Program-made: the position numbers and the translations under genes
The notes under the pieces: generated by a model
The model's input: only the letters and a program-made list of their open reading frames with translations
Databases searched by the model: none
Told to the model about the DNA's origin: nothing
Origin: Flavobacterium sp.
GTDB taxonomy: Bacteria > Bacteroidota > Bacteroidia > Flavobacteriales > Flavobacteriaceae
Direction: 5' to 3'
DNA: 64,000 bases
Assembly (NCBI RefSeq): GCF_025352425.1
Contig: NZ_JANXTI010000065.1
Span: 1 to 64,000 of the forward strand
Part shown: piece by piece, positions 8,214 through 17,345 of the stretch
Layout: each line of letters starts with the position of its first letter
Numbering within the stretch: the stretch's first letter is position 1

Positions 8214-9464
8214 ATGCCTAACAACTGGAAAACATATAAAATCTCGGAAGTAACAAAATTATCTACTGGTTTTGCCTTTAAAAGCAAAGACTATGAAAAT
8301 AATGGTACCTTAAAAGTAATAAGAGGAATAAATGTTACGGAAGGCAAGCTTCGTTGGGCAGATGACTCAAGGTTTTGGAATCATTCTGAAAAAGAATATT
8401 CAAAATATCTAGTTGAATTAGATGATATTGTAATTGGAATGGATGGTTCTAAAATAGGAAAGAATCGCGCAATAGTGCGAGATAATGATTTACCATCTAT
8501 TTTAGCTCAACGAGTTGCTAGAATTCAGTCAATTCCAAACCTATCTTGTCAAAAGTATATATGGCAATTAATAAATAATTCTCAATTTGAAAATTATATT
8601 TATAATATTCAAACAGGAACTTCAATACCACACATAAGTTTAGGACAAATTGGGAATTATGAAATAAAACTCCCATCGTATAAAGAACAACAATCCATAT
8701 CCTCCATCCTCTCAACCATAGACGACAAAATAGAAAACAACCTAGCCATAAACAAAACCTTAGAAGAAATGGCAATGGCACTATACAAACATTGGTTTGT
8801 AGATTTTGGTCCGTTTCAAAATGGTGAATTTGTAGAGAGTGAGTTGGGGTTGATTCCTAAGGGGTGGGAGTTGAAAAGGTTGGACGAGATAGCATATAAA
8901 AGAGCTGAAAGTTATAAATTTAATGGCAAAGAAAGAGTTGTCTTCGTAAATACCGGTGATGTGCTTGAAGGTTCTTTCATGCACAATAATTATATGGATA
9001 TTGATGAATTGCCCGGACAAGCAAAAAAAGCTATTTATCCAGGAGATATATTGTTTAGTGAAATTAGACCTGCCAATAAAAGATATGCTTATGTTGATTT
9101 TGATTCACAAGATTATGTGGTTTCAACTAAGTTTATGGTTATAAGAAATAGCAATTTAATCAATAACAAATTGTTATATCGTATATTAACAAGGGAGGAA
9201 ACAACTGCTGAATTTCAGAATATTGCAGAATCAAGGTCAGGAACATTTCCACAAATTACTTTTGATGTCGTAGGACATATTCAGTTTGCACTACCAAGTA
9301 TAGATTTGCAAAATGAATTTCAATCAATTGTTGGCTGTTGGGAAGAACAACAAAGTAACAACCTAAAAGAAAACAAATCCTTAACCCAACTCCGCGATAC
9401 CTTATTGCCCAAATTAATCAACGGTGAGATACGGTTAAAGGAGTTTAAAGAAAAAGTAGTATAA
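8214..9464 (+). CDS. hsdS: Type I restriction-modification specificity subunit
   Basis: This 416-residue protein has the usual duplicated plan. TRD1 covers about 1-160 (NNWKTYKISEVTKLSTGFAF at its start), followed by a conserved helical spacer (EQQSISSILSTIDDKIENNL, about 160-200, then FGPFQNGEFVESELGLIPKG). TRD2 covers about 215-370, and a second helical spacer (LKENKSLTQLRDTLLPKLING) closes the protein. It recognises the bipartite DNA target and docks HsdM. The gene follows the AlbA_2 gene by 107 bp and ends at a terminator shared with the convergent downstream gene. The full length and two complete TRDs suggest it is functional. Confidence 0.95.
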   Translation: MPNNWKTYKISEVTKLSTGFAFKSKDYENNGTLKVIRGINVTEGKLRWADDSRFWNHSEKEYSKYLVELDDIVIGMDGSKIGKNRAIVRDNDLPSILAQRVARIQSIPNLSCQKYIWQLINNSQFENYIYNIQTGTSIPHISLGQIGNYEIKLPSYKEQQSISSILSTIDDKIENNLAINKTLEEMAMALYKHWFVDFGPFQNGEFVESELGLIPKGWELKRLDEIAYKRAESYKFNGKERVVFVNTGDVLEGSFMHNNYMDIDELPGQAKKAIYPGDILFSEIRPANKRYAYVDFDSQDYVVSTKFMVIRNSNLINNKLLYRILTREETTAEFQNIAESRSGTFPQITFDVVGHIQFALPSIDLQNEFQSIVGCWEEQQSNNLKENKSLTQLRDTLLPKLINGEIRLKEFKEKVV

Positions 9465-9467
9465 AAC

Positions 9468-9490
9468 AAAAGGGCTTTTAAGCCCTTTTT
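9468..9490. terminator. Bidirectional terminator between hsdS and the convergent gene pair
   Basis: AAAAGGGCTT pairs perfectly with AAGCCCTTTT around a TT loop, with A and T runs on both sides. It follows the hsdS stop and overlaps the stop codon of the reverse-strand gene. Confidence 0.85.
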
Positions 9491-10373
9491 ATAGTTCTAA
9501 TTGTAAAAGATAGTCTGAAAATTTAATATTATCTGACTGGCATATCTTTTCGGTTTCCTGTTCTAAAGTATCAGGAGTAATAAAAGAGAATTCGTCTTTG
9601 TAGTTTTTATAACTTAAATCAAACAGGTTATATTGTTCTGTTCCAGCTTTAGGTTCTTCAAAGGCAATTTGTAGTGGCTTAACTTCGGTATTGTTTTTAC
9701 TAGCAAAAGTTTTAAGCGCATCGTTTACAAACTTGGTTTCGTATAAATGCTTTAACACAGTTTGCTCGCCTAAATTAAAATCAATAGCCTGTATAATGCT
9801 AATGGCTCCGTTTTTGGTAATCAGGGAAACATTAGTTTCTTCTAACAAGCCAGAAAAGGTAAAGGGGTCAAGCCAATATTTCACGTCTGCTTTATCGGTT
9901 AAGCCTTCTTTCTCAAAAGCAGGTTTTATTTTTTGAGTAAATGAAAGCGCTTTCTTTTCAATCACTTCGGTAGGTTCACCTATAAAGTTAAGGTAATAAC
10001 TCTCAAACTTTTCCTGAGTAAAATCAAAAGGCAGAGTAGCAGGTTCTGAAAAATTCAGAATTCCATTGTTGTATTTATTCAGATAGGAAAAATACTCTTT
10101 AGAAAAAATAGACTTTTCAAATACAATGGTAGCTTGGTTTTTCTCTACAGTCTTGTTGGTTTCGGTTACCGTATTGTTAATTTGTTGCAGACTCTTTTTA
10201 GCCAGAGAACCTATACCTATTTTAGAAGGAGCTAACTTATCCAACAAATTCAGTTTGCTTTTAGAATAATGAAAAAATACTTTGGTTTCGGTTACCGCCA
10301 ATAGCGCCACCACCACTTTCTCTAACGAGACTGGATTGGTTTGAATACTGATGGTACTAAAGAATGTTTTCAT
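9489..10373 (-). CDS. Unrecognised partner of the HipA-like kinase
   Basis: This 294-residue soluble protein has no signal peptide or membrane segment. Its N-terminus (ISIQTNPVSLEKVVVALLAV, then KVFFHYSKSKLNLLDKL) alternates strand and helix. I do not recognise the family with certainty. It occupies the place usually held by a DUF3037 protein next to small HipA-like kinases, so it may be a diverged functional equivalent. It begins 3 bp after the kinase gene, so the two form a tight operon running against the hsd genes. It could be the antidote, partner or substrate of the kinase. Confidence 0.7.
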   Translation of the reverse strand: MKTFFSTISIQTNPVSLEKVVVALLAVTETKVFFHYSKSKLNLLDKLAPSKIGIGSLAKKSLQQINNTVTETNKTVEKNQATIVFEKSIFSKEYFSYLNKYNNGILNFSEPATLPFDFTQEKFESYYLNFIGEPTEVIEKKALSFTQKIKPAFEKEGLTDKADVKYWLDPFTFSGLLEETNVSLITKNGAISIIQAIDFNLGEQTVLKHLYETKFVNDALKTFASKNNTEVKPLQIAFEEPKAGTEQYNLFDLSYKNYKDEFSFITPDTLEQETEKICQSDNIKFSDYLLQLEL

Positions 10374-10376
10374 TTT

Positions 10377-11219
10377 TTAAAAAATATCGTTTGTTGTCAT
10401 TATGGTTTCTCTCACGCTAGCAATGCGGGCTTCGTTATGCAGATAGTGGTGAATGCTTTGTGCCAAATTAGGCATAATATTCCAAATTCCAGCCAGTTGC
10501 CCCACTACATCATCAATAACCGATTGATGGGAAACTTGCAACAAAGGTATAAAATTATCTACAGTTTCTACAAAAGTAGTATAGTCCATATAAGCCATGC
10601 AACTTCTGTAAAAGTCCGACAAATGCAATTTATCATAACGTTCTACTCCCATAGCCGGATTAAAAATCCCTATTTGGTTGACGCCTCCAAAAATAAAAGC
10701 ATGGTCAAAAGCCATAATTTTCCTTCCGTTTGCATGCGCTACAGAAAGTAAATTATAATTAAAACCAGGATCAATAAATCGACCTCTGTCCACATTATTA
10801 ATCCACAAATCAAACATTGCAATTTTAACGATGTCTTTGGGATTAACAATAGAAGTATAATCTCTTTTAGTGTTACACACTTCAAAATCTGAAACTTCAT
10901 TGGAGGGTTCCACACTTTTAGAACCAAAGCAAATAGTACCTTCGTTTGCTCTTCGGTTTACCTTAATCTTTGTCTTGTCTAAAGTACCCTGTGCTATTTC
11001 AACCAAGGCAACATCAGGAGTCGGAATACTTAAAGCTTTTAATAAATAATGAGCGACTATTTCATAGGCCAAACAATTAATCTCGTTAGGGTTAAAATCA
11101 ACTAAGTATTTACAATAGTAAGTTTGCCCATCGTCACAAATAAATTTAAGTGGCGAATGACCTGATGTTTTTATTTCTTCCACCAGAAACTCAGTACTTA
11201 CTTTTGGGATAACAACCAT
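10377..11219 (-). CDS. HipA-like small kinase (HipA_2 type)
   Basis: This 280-residue protein resembles the compact HipA_2 kinase domain. KFICDDGQTYYCKYL (about 25-39) is a nucleotide-binding strand pair. The catalytic region reads FDLWINNVDRG, then NYNLL and IMAFDHAFIFGG, which supplies the Asp, Asn and metal-binding Asp of the HipA fold. HipA kinases phosphorylate a cellular target and cause growth arrest. This short form lacks the N-terminal HipB-contact domain of E. coli HipA and has no HipB gene beside it. It starts 76 bp from hsdR, on the opposite strand, so the two share a divergent promoter region. Confidence 0.75.
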   Translation of the reverse strand: MVVIPKVSTEFLVEEIKTSGHSPLKFICDDGQTYYCKYLVDFNPNEINCLAYEIVAHYLLKALSIPTPDVALVEIAQGTLDKTKIKVNRRANEGTICFGSKSVEPSNEVSDFEVCNTKRDYTSIVNPKDIVKIAMFDLWINNVDRGRFIDPGFNYNLLSVAHANGRKIMAFDHAFIFGGVNQIGIFNPAMGVERYDKLHLSDFYRSCMAYMDYTTFVETVDNFIPLLQVSHQSVIDDVVGQLAGIWNIMPNLAQSIHHYLHNEARIASVRETIMTTNDIF

Positions 11220-11295
11220 AGGGTTATGATGTAATTTGTAGTAAATATATCTAATTTATTAAAAAAACAGTATTTTAGAGCATTATTTTCAACCC

Positions 11296-14295
11296 ATGAC
11301 CACAGAAGCAGTAATAGAACAAGCAACCATCGATTGGTTGACTGATTTAGGGTATATCCATATCAAAGGCCCTGATTTACCTGAGAATGCCAATGCGGTT
11401 ATCCTAAAAGGGCAACTACTCGCGTTTATACAAAAACAATATCCACAGTTACCCGAAGAAATTCAACACTTGGCAGTCGCAGACTTTTGTAATAATGCAG
11501 GTGCGGATATAGACTATCGCAACCGCAGTTTTCATTTAAAGCTTACCAAAGGATTAGACTATGAGTACAAAGATGAAGATGGCAACGAAAAGGCAGTACA
11601 CCTTTATCCTATAGATTTTCAAAATCCGGATAACAATACATTTTGGGCAGTCAATCAGTTTAGTATAGTAGGCAAAAACAAACGTCGCCCGGATATTATT
11701 ATCTATATCAATGGCATTCCGTTAATCCTGTTTGAACTCAAAAATTGGTTTGATGAAAACACGACTATTGCCGAAGCGTTCAATCAGATACAACATTACA
11801 GAAAAGACATTCCGCTATTGTTTGAATACAATACGTTAACGATAGTTAGTGATGGCAACGAAGCCCAACACGGTATGTTCAACGGTTCAGCTGAATGGTA
11901 TGCCGCTTGGAAAAGTATAGACGGGACTACCATAGTAGAAGATGATTTCCAGATGCACACACTAATTCATGGTTTGTTTCCTAAAGACAGAATTCTTAAT
12001 TACATTAAAAACTTTGTGTTCTTTGAAGACCATAACGGTTCATTGATAAAAAAAGGAGCCAAATACCATCAGTTCTTTGGAGTGAACTTTGCCGTCGAAG
12101 CTGCTAAAAAAGCCATCAAACCTTTTGGCGATGGACGAATTGGAGTTATCTGGCACACTCAGGGAAGCGGTAAAAGCATCTCCATGGCAATCTATGCCGG
12201 AATACTTCGCAGTTTGCCCGAGTTGAAAAATCCGACGATAGTAGTACAGGTTGACCGTAGCGATTTAGATTTTCAGTTGTATGAAAACTTTGTACTGGCA
12301 AAGGATTTAGTGGGTGATGTGCAGCATGCCGAATCAACCGATGATTTACGAAGATTATTATCTGCCGGAAGTGGCGGGGTGATCTTCACCACTATAGAAA
12401 AGTTCCGTTTAAAAATGGGCAGCGACAAGCAATTAGGCGAAACGGAACACCCAATTTTATCGGAAAGGGATAATATAATTGTCATGGCAGACGAAGCGCA
12501 TAGAACCCAATACGGTTTGTTGGATGGTTTTGCTTCTAATTTGCGGAAGGCATTACCCAACGCTTCTTTCATTGGTTTTACAGGAACACCTGTTGACAGC
12601 AAGGATGCCGATACACAGGAAGTATTCGGAGAAACAATACACATCTACGATATAAAGCAAGCCGTTGACGACAAAGCTACAGTGCCTATTTACTACGAAC
12701 CTCGATTGGCTAAACTCCACTTGTGGAATGAAAACTTAGATGCCGAAGTAGATGCCATCACAGCTGATGTAGAAGACGACAGCAATTTAAAATGGGCAGC
12801 CATTGAAGATGCAGCTGGTTCAGAAGAACGTGTTGAAAAAATTGCGGACGATATCCTGAAACACTTCAAAAACAGAACAGCTACCTTGCCCGGAAAAGCT
12901 ATGGTAGTGTGTATGAGCCGTCGAAATTGTGTGAAAATGTACGATGCCTTAAAAGCTATTGAATGGTGCCCCGAAGTCGCGGTTGTAATGACAGGAAATA
13001 TATCGAGCGACCCAATAGCGTGGAACGAGCACTTCAGGACACAAGACGCGACAGAAGCTTTAAAGAAGCGATTTAAAAACCCAAAAGACCCTTTAGAGAT
13101 AGTAATTGTTCGCGATATGTGGCTAACCGGTTTTGATGCGCCTTGTGTACACACCATGTATATTGATAAAATCATGAAAGGCCATAGTTTGATGCAGGCC
13201 ATTACCCGAACCAATCGGGTTTTTAAAGATAAACCCTCAGGCGTTATTGTAGATTATATAGGAATTGGCGACCAGTTAAAGTCGGCAACCAGTAAATACA
13301 CTGGCGGAGGCGGAAAAGGCAAGCCTACTATCGATATCAGGCAGGCGTTGGAATTATTTTACAATCAGATTGAAGTCTGTAAATCACTTCTTCCTGAAGC
13401 TATAGATTACAGCAATTGGAAAGGATTGCGGGATGGAGATAAAATCCTATTGGTAAAAAGAGCCCTGAACTCGATTATAAAATATGATGAGGAGGCGAAT
13501 CAATTCATGTTAGAAGAAAAGAAACTAACGGGCTTATTATCAATCGTAAAATCGCAATCCGAAATACAGGAATTTGCTGTCGATGTACTATTCATGCAGC
13601 ATTTATCAAAAGCAATCAGAAATGCAAAATCGGTAAAAGGAACAAAAGGCAATCAGAAAGATCAAATAAAGGAATTAATAAGCAGAAGTATCGAATCAGA
13701 TGATATAGTCGATGTATTTGCCATGGCAGGATTAGAGCGTGCAGATATTTCAATTCTAAATGAAGAATTTTTACTAGGAGCCAAACAGGAAAAAGACAGC
13801 ATAGATATTAAAATTGCTTTACTGAAAACCATTTTGATGAATGAAGTAAAATTGCGATTACATAAAAACATCAAAAAGTATACATCACTAAAAGAAGAAC
13901 TCGAAAAAGTATTAGAGAACTACCACAAAAATGCTATCGACTCTTATACAACCATTGCGGAGCTGATAGAAAGAGCCAAACAATTACAGGATGAAGACAG
14001 CAGAACCAAGGAACTAGGTTTGAGTGATGAGGAATTAGCATTCTACGATATATTGGCATCCAAAAAAGAAATTATAAACGAAAGTGGACCAATACAAGAT
14101 ATTGTACATAGAGTCGTGAAGGCAGTAAAAAGCAATTTACAAATCGACTGGATGAATAAGGAAGATGCTAAGGCAGCTATACGGTTAGCAGTTAAAAAAG
14201 AGCTAAGGGGCAAAGTAAACATAGCCGAATTAAACGGCATACTACAGGAAATAATGGAACAGGCTGAAGGGCAGTTTAGTGAGTGGAGAGCTTAG
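11296..14295 (+). CDS. hsdR: Type I restriction endonuclease subunit R
   Basis: This 999-residue subunit has an N-terminal PD-(D/E)xK nuclease (RRPD at 130-133, ELK at 147-149). A superfamily 2 translocase follows: Walker A TQGSGKS at 288-294, DEAH at 399-402, FTGTP at about 427-431, then DMWLTGFDAP and QAITRTNRVF in the second RecA domain. A helical C-terminus binds the M2S core. It translocates and cuts unmodified DNA. It is separated from hsdS by 1.8 kb holding a reverse-strand kinase pair, so it must have its own promoter. All catalytic motifs are intact. Confidence 0.96.
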   Translation: MTTEAVIEQATIDWLTDLGYIHIKGPDLPENANAVILKGQLLAFIQKQYPQLPEEIQHLAVADFCNNAGADIDYRNRSFHLKLTKGLDYEYKDEDGNEKAVHLYPIDFQNPDNNTFWAVNQFSIVGKNKRRPDIIIYINGIPLILFELKNWFDENTTIAEAFNQIQHYRKDIPLLFEYNTLTIVSDGNEAQHGMFNGSAEWYAAWKSIDGTTIVEDDFQMHTLIHGLFPKDRILNYIKNFVFFEDHNGSLIKKGAKYHQFFGVNFAVEAAKKAIKPFGDGRIGVIWHTQGSGKSISMAIYAGILRSLPELKNPTIVVQVDRSDLDFQLYENFVLAKDLVGDVQHAESTDDLRRLLSAGSGGVIFTTIEKFRLKMGSDKQLGETEHPILSERDNIIVMADEAHRTQYGLLDGFASNLRKALPNASFIGFTGTPVDSKDADTQEVFGETIHIYDIKQAVDDKATVPIYYEPRLAKLHLWNENLDAEVDAITADVEDDSNLKWAAIEDAAGSEERVEKIADDILKHFKNRTATLPGKAMVVCMSRRNCVKMYDALKAIEWCPEVAVVMTGNISSDPIAWNEHFRTQDATEALKKRFKNPKDPLEIVIVRDMWLTGFDAPCVHTMYIDKIMKGHSLMQAITRTNRVFKDKPSGVIVDYIGIGDQLKSATSKYTGGGGKGKPTIDIRQALELFYNQIEVCKSLLPEAIDYSNWKGLRDGDKILLVKRALNSIIKYDEEANQFMLEEKKLTGLLSIVKSQSEIQEFAVDVLFMQHLSKAIRNAKSVKGTKGNQKDQIKELISRSIESDDIVDVFAMAGLERADISILNEEFLLGAKQEKDSIDIKIALLKTILMNEVKLRLHKNIKKYTSLKEELEKVLENYHKNAIDSYTTIAELIERAKQLQDEDSRTKELGLSDEELAFYDILASKKEIINESGPIQDIVHRVVKAVKSNLQIDWMNKEDAKAAIRLAVKKELRGKVNIAELNGILQEIMEQAEGQFSEWRA

Positions 14296-14436
14296 AATTT
14301 AAAAATTAGATATAACCCAGTACCATAGAAAGCATTTCCTTGCTTACAACAAACTATCAAACTAAATACATCTTAATCAGAAAGCTTTTAATTGAAGTAT
14401 AATTTCTTGTTCACTAAAATAAAATTAAAAAACACA

Positions 14437-14474
14437 CAAAATGTTCACATATTTGTGAACATTTTGTATATTTG
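14437..14474 (+). promoter_or_regulatory. Operator-promoter of the HigB/HigA-ImmA module
   Basis: CAAAATGTTCACA (14437-14449) and its exact reverse complement (14454-14466) flank a TATT loop, giving a perfect 13-bp inverted repeat. It abuts the -7 box TATATTTG at 14467-14474. A dimeric HTH protein bound here would cover the promoter spacer. The obvious candidate is the HigA-type antitoxin encoded downstream, which would make the operon self-repressing. Confidence 0.8.
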
Positions 14475-14494
14475 CATTATGATAGTACTTAACC

Positions 14495-14818
14495 ATGGAG
14501 ATAAAGTTTGTAAAAGAATATTTAAAACACCTATATGAGGGAAATGCAAACCCTTATAAGGAATACAAATCAAATCCACAATTGGTTAAACAGTACATTA
14601 ATACAATCAATAAGTTAAAGGCCATAACTAAAATTGAGCAACTCTATCAATTAAAAAGTTTACATTATGAAAAAAAAGAAGGCAATCTCAAAGGAGTAAG
14701 CGCGGTATATGTCAATATGCAATATCGGATTCTTTTTACTGAAGTAGCTTCCACTTCAGGCGACCCCACTATCGATATCATAGAAATCGAAGAACTAAGT
14801 AAACATTATGAAAATTAA
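14495..14818 (+). CDS. higB: HigB-like toxin of the RelE/ParE superfamily
   Basis: This 107-residue protein has the HigB/RelE layout: an N-terminal FVKEYLKHLYEG helix, a central helical pair (QYINTINKLKAI), then the strand-rich core YQLKSLHYEKKEGNLKG and VNMQYRILFTEV, ending with IDIIEIEELSKHYEN. Members cut mRNA on the ribosome. The toxin precedes its antitoxin by 14 bp, the usual higBA order. Start 14495 is about 20 bp after the -7 box. Another ATG at 14479 is out of frame. Confidence 0.85.
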   Translation: MEIKFVKEYLKHLYEGNANPYKEYKSNPQLVKQYINTINKLKAITKIEQLYQLKSLHYEKKEGNLKGVSAVYVNMQYRILFTEVASTSGDPTIDIIEIEELSKHYEN

Positions 14819-14832
14819 CACCACCCCTATTT

Positions 14833-15939
14833 ATGACAACAAAAAAAGTAGTGCCAAGTTTTGCTACTCATCCGGGAACTATTTTAGTGGATGAAATCGA
14901 AGCAAATAACTTTTCCCAAATCGACTTTGCCAAAATGATTGATATTAAAAGAAGCCTACTGAACGAAATTATTAAAGGAAAAAGAAATATCACAGCTGAT
15001 TTAGCTATTCTTTTCGAAAAAGCATTAGGCATAGATGCGGAGTATTGGCTCGAAGCCCAAAAAAATTACGAGTTAGATAAAGCACGCATTGAAGCAAAGA
15101 ACAAACAACAATTAGAAGCTATTGAGGTATGGAATGTGGTTAAAGACTTCATTCCTACTTCATTCTATAAAAAAGAAAAAATACTTTCAGGTAATCCTCA
15201 ATATGATAATGAAATTATTAAGGAAATCTATGATGTTTCTAATTTAGATCAATTGGCAGTTATGAAGTTGCAGCCAGTTTATACAAGGTTTAAGAAATCG
15301 ACAAAGTTAAAAACCGATGTAATTAACATCATGGGATGGGTAAAGCTCGTACAGTTTAAGGCAAAGGATGTAACTGCGCCTCCTTTTAATCAGGAAAATC
15401 AAGAGATGTTAGTTGCAGATTTAAGAGAAATTTTAACGAAGAATAAAGATGTCTTGAATAAAGTCCAAGCTAAATTACATGAATATGGTATAAAATTAAT
15501 TTATCAGACCAAAGGTGAAAAGACTCCGATTGATGGTGTTTCTTTCTGGAGCGAAGGAAACCCTGCTATTGGAATGACTTTAAGACATAATCGCCTAGAT
15601 AATTTCGCATTTACTTTGTTTCATGAATTGGGTCATGTCTATGAGCATTTAATAAACAATAATACTGCAGAATTTATTGATTTAGACATAAAAAACGAAG
15701 AAGAAGAATACAAGAATTCAGTAGAGGAAAAGCAAGCAAACACATTTGCCCAAACTAGTCTAATTAAAAATGAAGATTGGGAACAGTATAGTAAAAATAT
15801 ACATTTTGGCCAGAGTGAAGAAAGTATTAAGGCGTTTGCTAAAAAAGTTAAGATTCACCCAAGTATTGTAAAAGGAAGGGTTTGTTTTACACTAAATGAT
15901 TATCGTTTATTTACTAAGATTAGTCACGACATAAAGTAA
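14833..15939 (+). CDS. higA: HigA-type antitoxin fused to an ImmA/IrrE metalloprotease domain
   Basis: This 368-residue protein begins with a HigA XRE helix-turn-helix (HPGTILVDEIEANNF at 13-27, FAKMIDIKRSLLNEIIKGKR at 32-51). A helical linker follows, then an ImmA/IrrE domain with zinc motif HELGH at 264-268 (H264, E265, H268) and a following acidic stretch (EEEEY) with EEKQANTFA as the likely third ligand region. Simple HigA proteins are about 100 residues, so this fusion is more than three times longer. The HTH part would bind the palindrome upstream of higB. The protease could destroy the protein itself or the toxin complex under stress, but that is inferred. Confidence 0.85.
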   Translation: MTTKKVVPSFATHPGTILVDEIEANNFSQIDFAKMIDIKRSLLNEIIKGKRNITADLAILFEKALGIDAEYWLEAQKNYELDKARIEAKNKQQLEAIEVWNVVKDFIPTSFYKKEKILSGNPQYDNEIIKEIYDVSNLDQLAVMKLQPVYTRFKKSTKLKTDVINIMGWVKLVQFKAKDVTAPPFNQENQEMLVADLREILTKNKDVLNKVQAKLHEYGIKLIYQTKGEKTPIDGVSFWSEGNPAIGMTLRHNRLDNFAFTLFHELGHVYEHLINNNTAEFIDLDIKNEEEEYKNSVEEKQANTFAQTSLIKNEDWEQYSKNIHFGQSEESIKAFAKKVKIHPSIVKGRVCFTLNDYRLFTKISHDIK

Positions 15940-15967
15940 TAAGTCTATCTAATATTTTTTTAAAAGA

Positions 15968-15992
15968 AAAAGCCCCACTCTCGTGAGGCTTT
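15968..15992. terminator. Terminator between the convergent higA and hypothetical genes
   Basis: AAAGCC and CAC pair with GTG and GGCTTT around TCTC, with one C-A mismatch in the stem. An A run precedes it and T-rich DNA follows, so it can act on both strands. Confidence 0.65.
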
Positions 15993-16012
15993 CTATTTTC
16001 AACAAACACAAC

Positions 16013-16762
16013 CTAAACCACATCCAAAACATTCAGCACATTATAATTACCATTATTTAGCGTATACTGCACCCCGTTCACTTCCTGAAAAAATTCAATC
16101 AGCAGTACATAAATTGCCGTACCGCTCCCAGTAGCTGGCGCACTCGGCGTCAGGGTCAGGGTAGTAAGGGAATTGTCAAGCGCGCGATTCTCTAACGGAC
16201 TAATGGTTGTTTCATAAACACCGGTTTCAAAATCAAGATTTACAAAAGCGGACCGCATACTGAAATGCGTCGCACCCTCTGGAAACATAATCTGCTCCGC
16301 CGGAATAAAATCCGTAAACGTAACTTTACCACTTGGAGTGTCTAAAGAAAGTGGCACATAAAGAACACTGCCAAATGCCGCATGTACGTTAAAATCAAAT
16401 CCTTTTAACAGTAATCTGCCTTCCGCAGTACCAAGACCCTCAGAAACTTTCCGCTCACCACGAATGCTCGTGGTGTCAAGGTTCTTGATTTGCGCCATAA
16501 TGCCAAGCATCCTGCTCGAAAGTCTCCGGTCCTTCGCATGGAACAGCATGGTTCCCACAGCCGTGCGCATAAGTTTGCCGGCATGTGCGCTTTCAGCAAA
16601 TTCCATTCCGTTCTCACGGGTACGCTTAAATGCGGGATCATTTTTAATACGGTTTTTGCTGACACCTCCCTTGGTGCGCACTAATTGCCCATCGGCAGTT
16701 TTGTAAAACGTCAGGTTCTCCAACGTTCCCTGAATCTTAATGATTCCTTCTAACTTTGCCAT
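16013..16762 (-). CDS. Conserved hypothetical protein of Flavobacteria
   Basis: This is a 249-residue soluble protein from ATG 16762; an in-frame TTG nine bases earlier is less likely. The N-terminus (MAKLEGIIKIQGTLENLTFY, then KTKGGVSKNRIKNDPAF-like RTKGGVSKNRI) matches a hypothetical protein I recall as widespread in Flavobacteriaceae, with no assigned function. The middle is helical and basic (AHAGKLMRTAVGTMLFHAKD). The second half is beta-rich with Thr/Ser/Asn linkers. There is no signal peptide. It looks richer in G+C than the defence genes beside it. A phage or mobile-element origin is possible but not shown. Confidence 0.7.
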   Translation of the reverse strand: MAKLEGIIKIQGTLENLTFYKTADGQLVRTKGGVSKNRIKNDPAFKRTRENGMEFAESAHAGKLMRTAVGTMLFHAKDRRLSSRMLGIMAQIKNLDTTSIRGERKVSEGLGTAEGRLLLKGFDFNVHAAFGSVLYVPLSLDTPSGKVTFTDFIPAEQIMFPEGATHFSMRSAFVNLDFETGVYETTISPLENRALDNSLTTLTLTPSAPATGSGTAIYVLLIEFFQEVNGVQYTLNNGNYNVLNVLDVV

Positions 16763-17138
16763 AATTAACAAGTTTTATGATTAATAATACCCAAAGTTAA
16801 AACGGCTTTGCAACCCCCAAAGTCACTTTTTCCGAAACCACTTCATTTTGCCGAAAGCAGTAAAAATTGCCGTTTTTGCCGTAGCTGAAATAGGGATTTA
16901 GAAGGGATGGTGTATAGATACTCCATAGATACTCCATAGATAAAGCATAGATAGTGTATGTAGAGTGTATGTAAAAGGTTTTCCGACGCGTATCTGAAAT
17001 GAACCATTTTACAAACAATCTATTACCAAATTTTTAAGCCAAATCTCGTTTGGCACACTTCTTGTTTTGACAATTATAACACGATAAATACCACAACAAA
17101 AAACACCTGCTTATAGAAAAACTTTATTTTTTGGAACC
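16763..17138. other. Divergent intergenic region carrying an 11-bp repeat array
   Basis: The gap lies between two divergently read genes. Apart from the repeat array at 16914-16974 I see no gene or clear promoter box. Confidence 0.5.
16914..16974. repeat. Array of 11-bp direct repeats
   Basis: Four tandem units start ATAGATA: ATAGATACTCC twice, then ATAGATAAAGC and ATAGATAGTGT. AGTGTATGTAG and AGTGTATGTAA follow with the same 11-bp step. Units one helical turn apart put identical bases on one face of the DNA, as in arrays bound cooperatively by regulators or replication proteins. Confidence 0.7.
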
Positions 17139-17336
17139 ATGATTAAAAGAGAAGCCAGAATATGCCTCCATACCAGAGACGTTTGCAATATCACCGGATA
17201 TTCAGAAAGACATGCCAGAAACATTTTAAATGATATAAGAGTCTTCTTCAGGAAAGCTAAGCACCAGCCCGTAACAATATATGACTTCTCCCAGTTCATG
17301 AATATACCACTCGAATTGATAATTCCATTCCTTTAA
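17139..17336 (+). CDS. Small helix-turn-helix-like protein
   Basis: This basic protein of 65 residues reads RDVCNITGYSERHARNILND, which fits a helix-turn-helix followed by a basic recognition helix, then VFFRKAKHQPVTIYDFSQFM. Similar small proteins are common in Flavobacteria, but I know no assigned role. The next gene starts 9 bp later, so the two are probably co-transcribed. The 11-bp repeat array lies upstream and could be its target. That link is inference. Confidence 0.6.
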   Translation: MIKREARICLHTRDVCNITGYSERHARNILNDIRVFFRKAKHQPVTIYDFSQFMNIPLELIIPFL

Positions 17337-17345
17337 ACGCAAATC

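Noticed and set aside
16914..16974. Possible CRISPR array
   Set aside because: Units are 11 bp and directly adjacent, with no spacers and no cas genes anywhere in the window.
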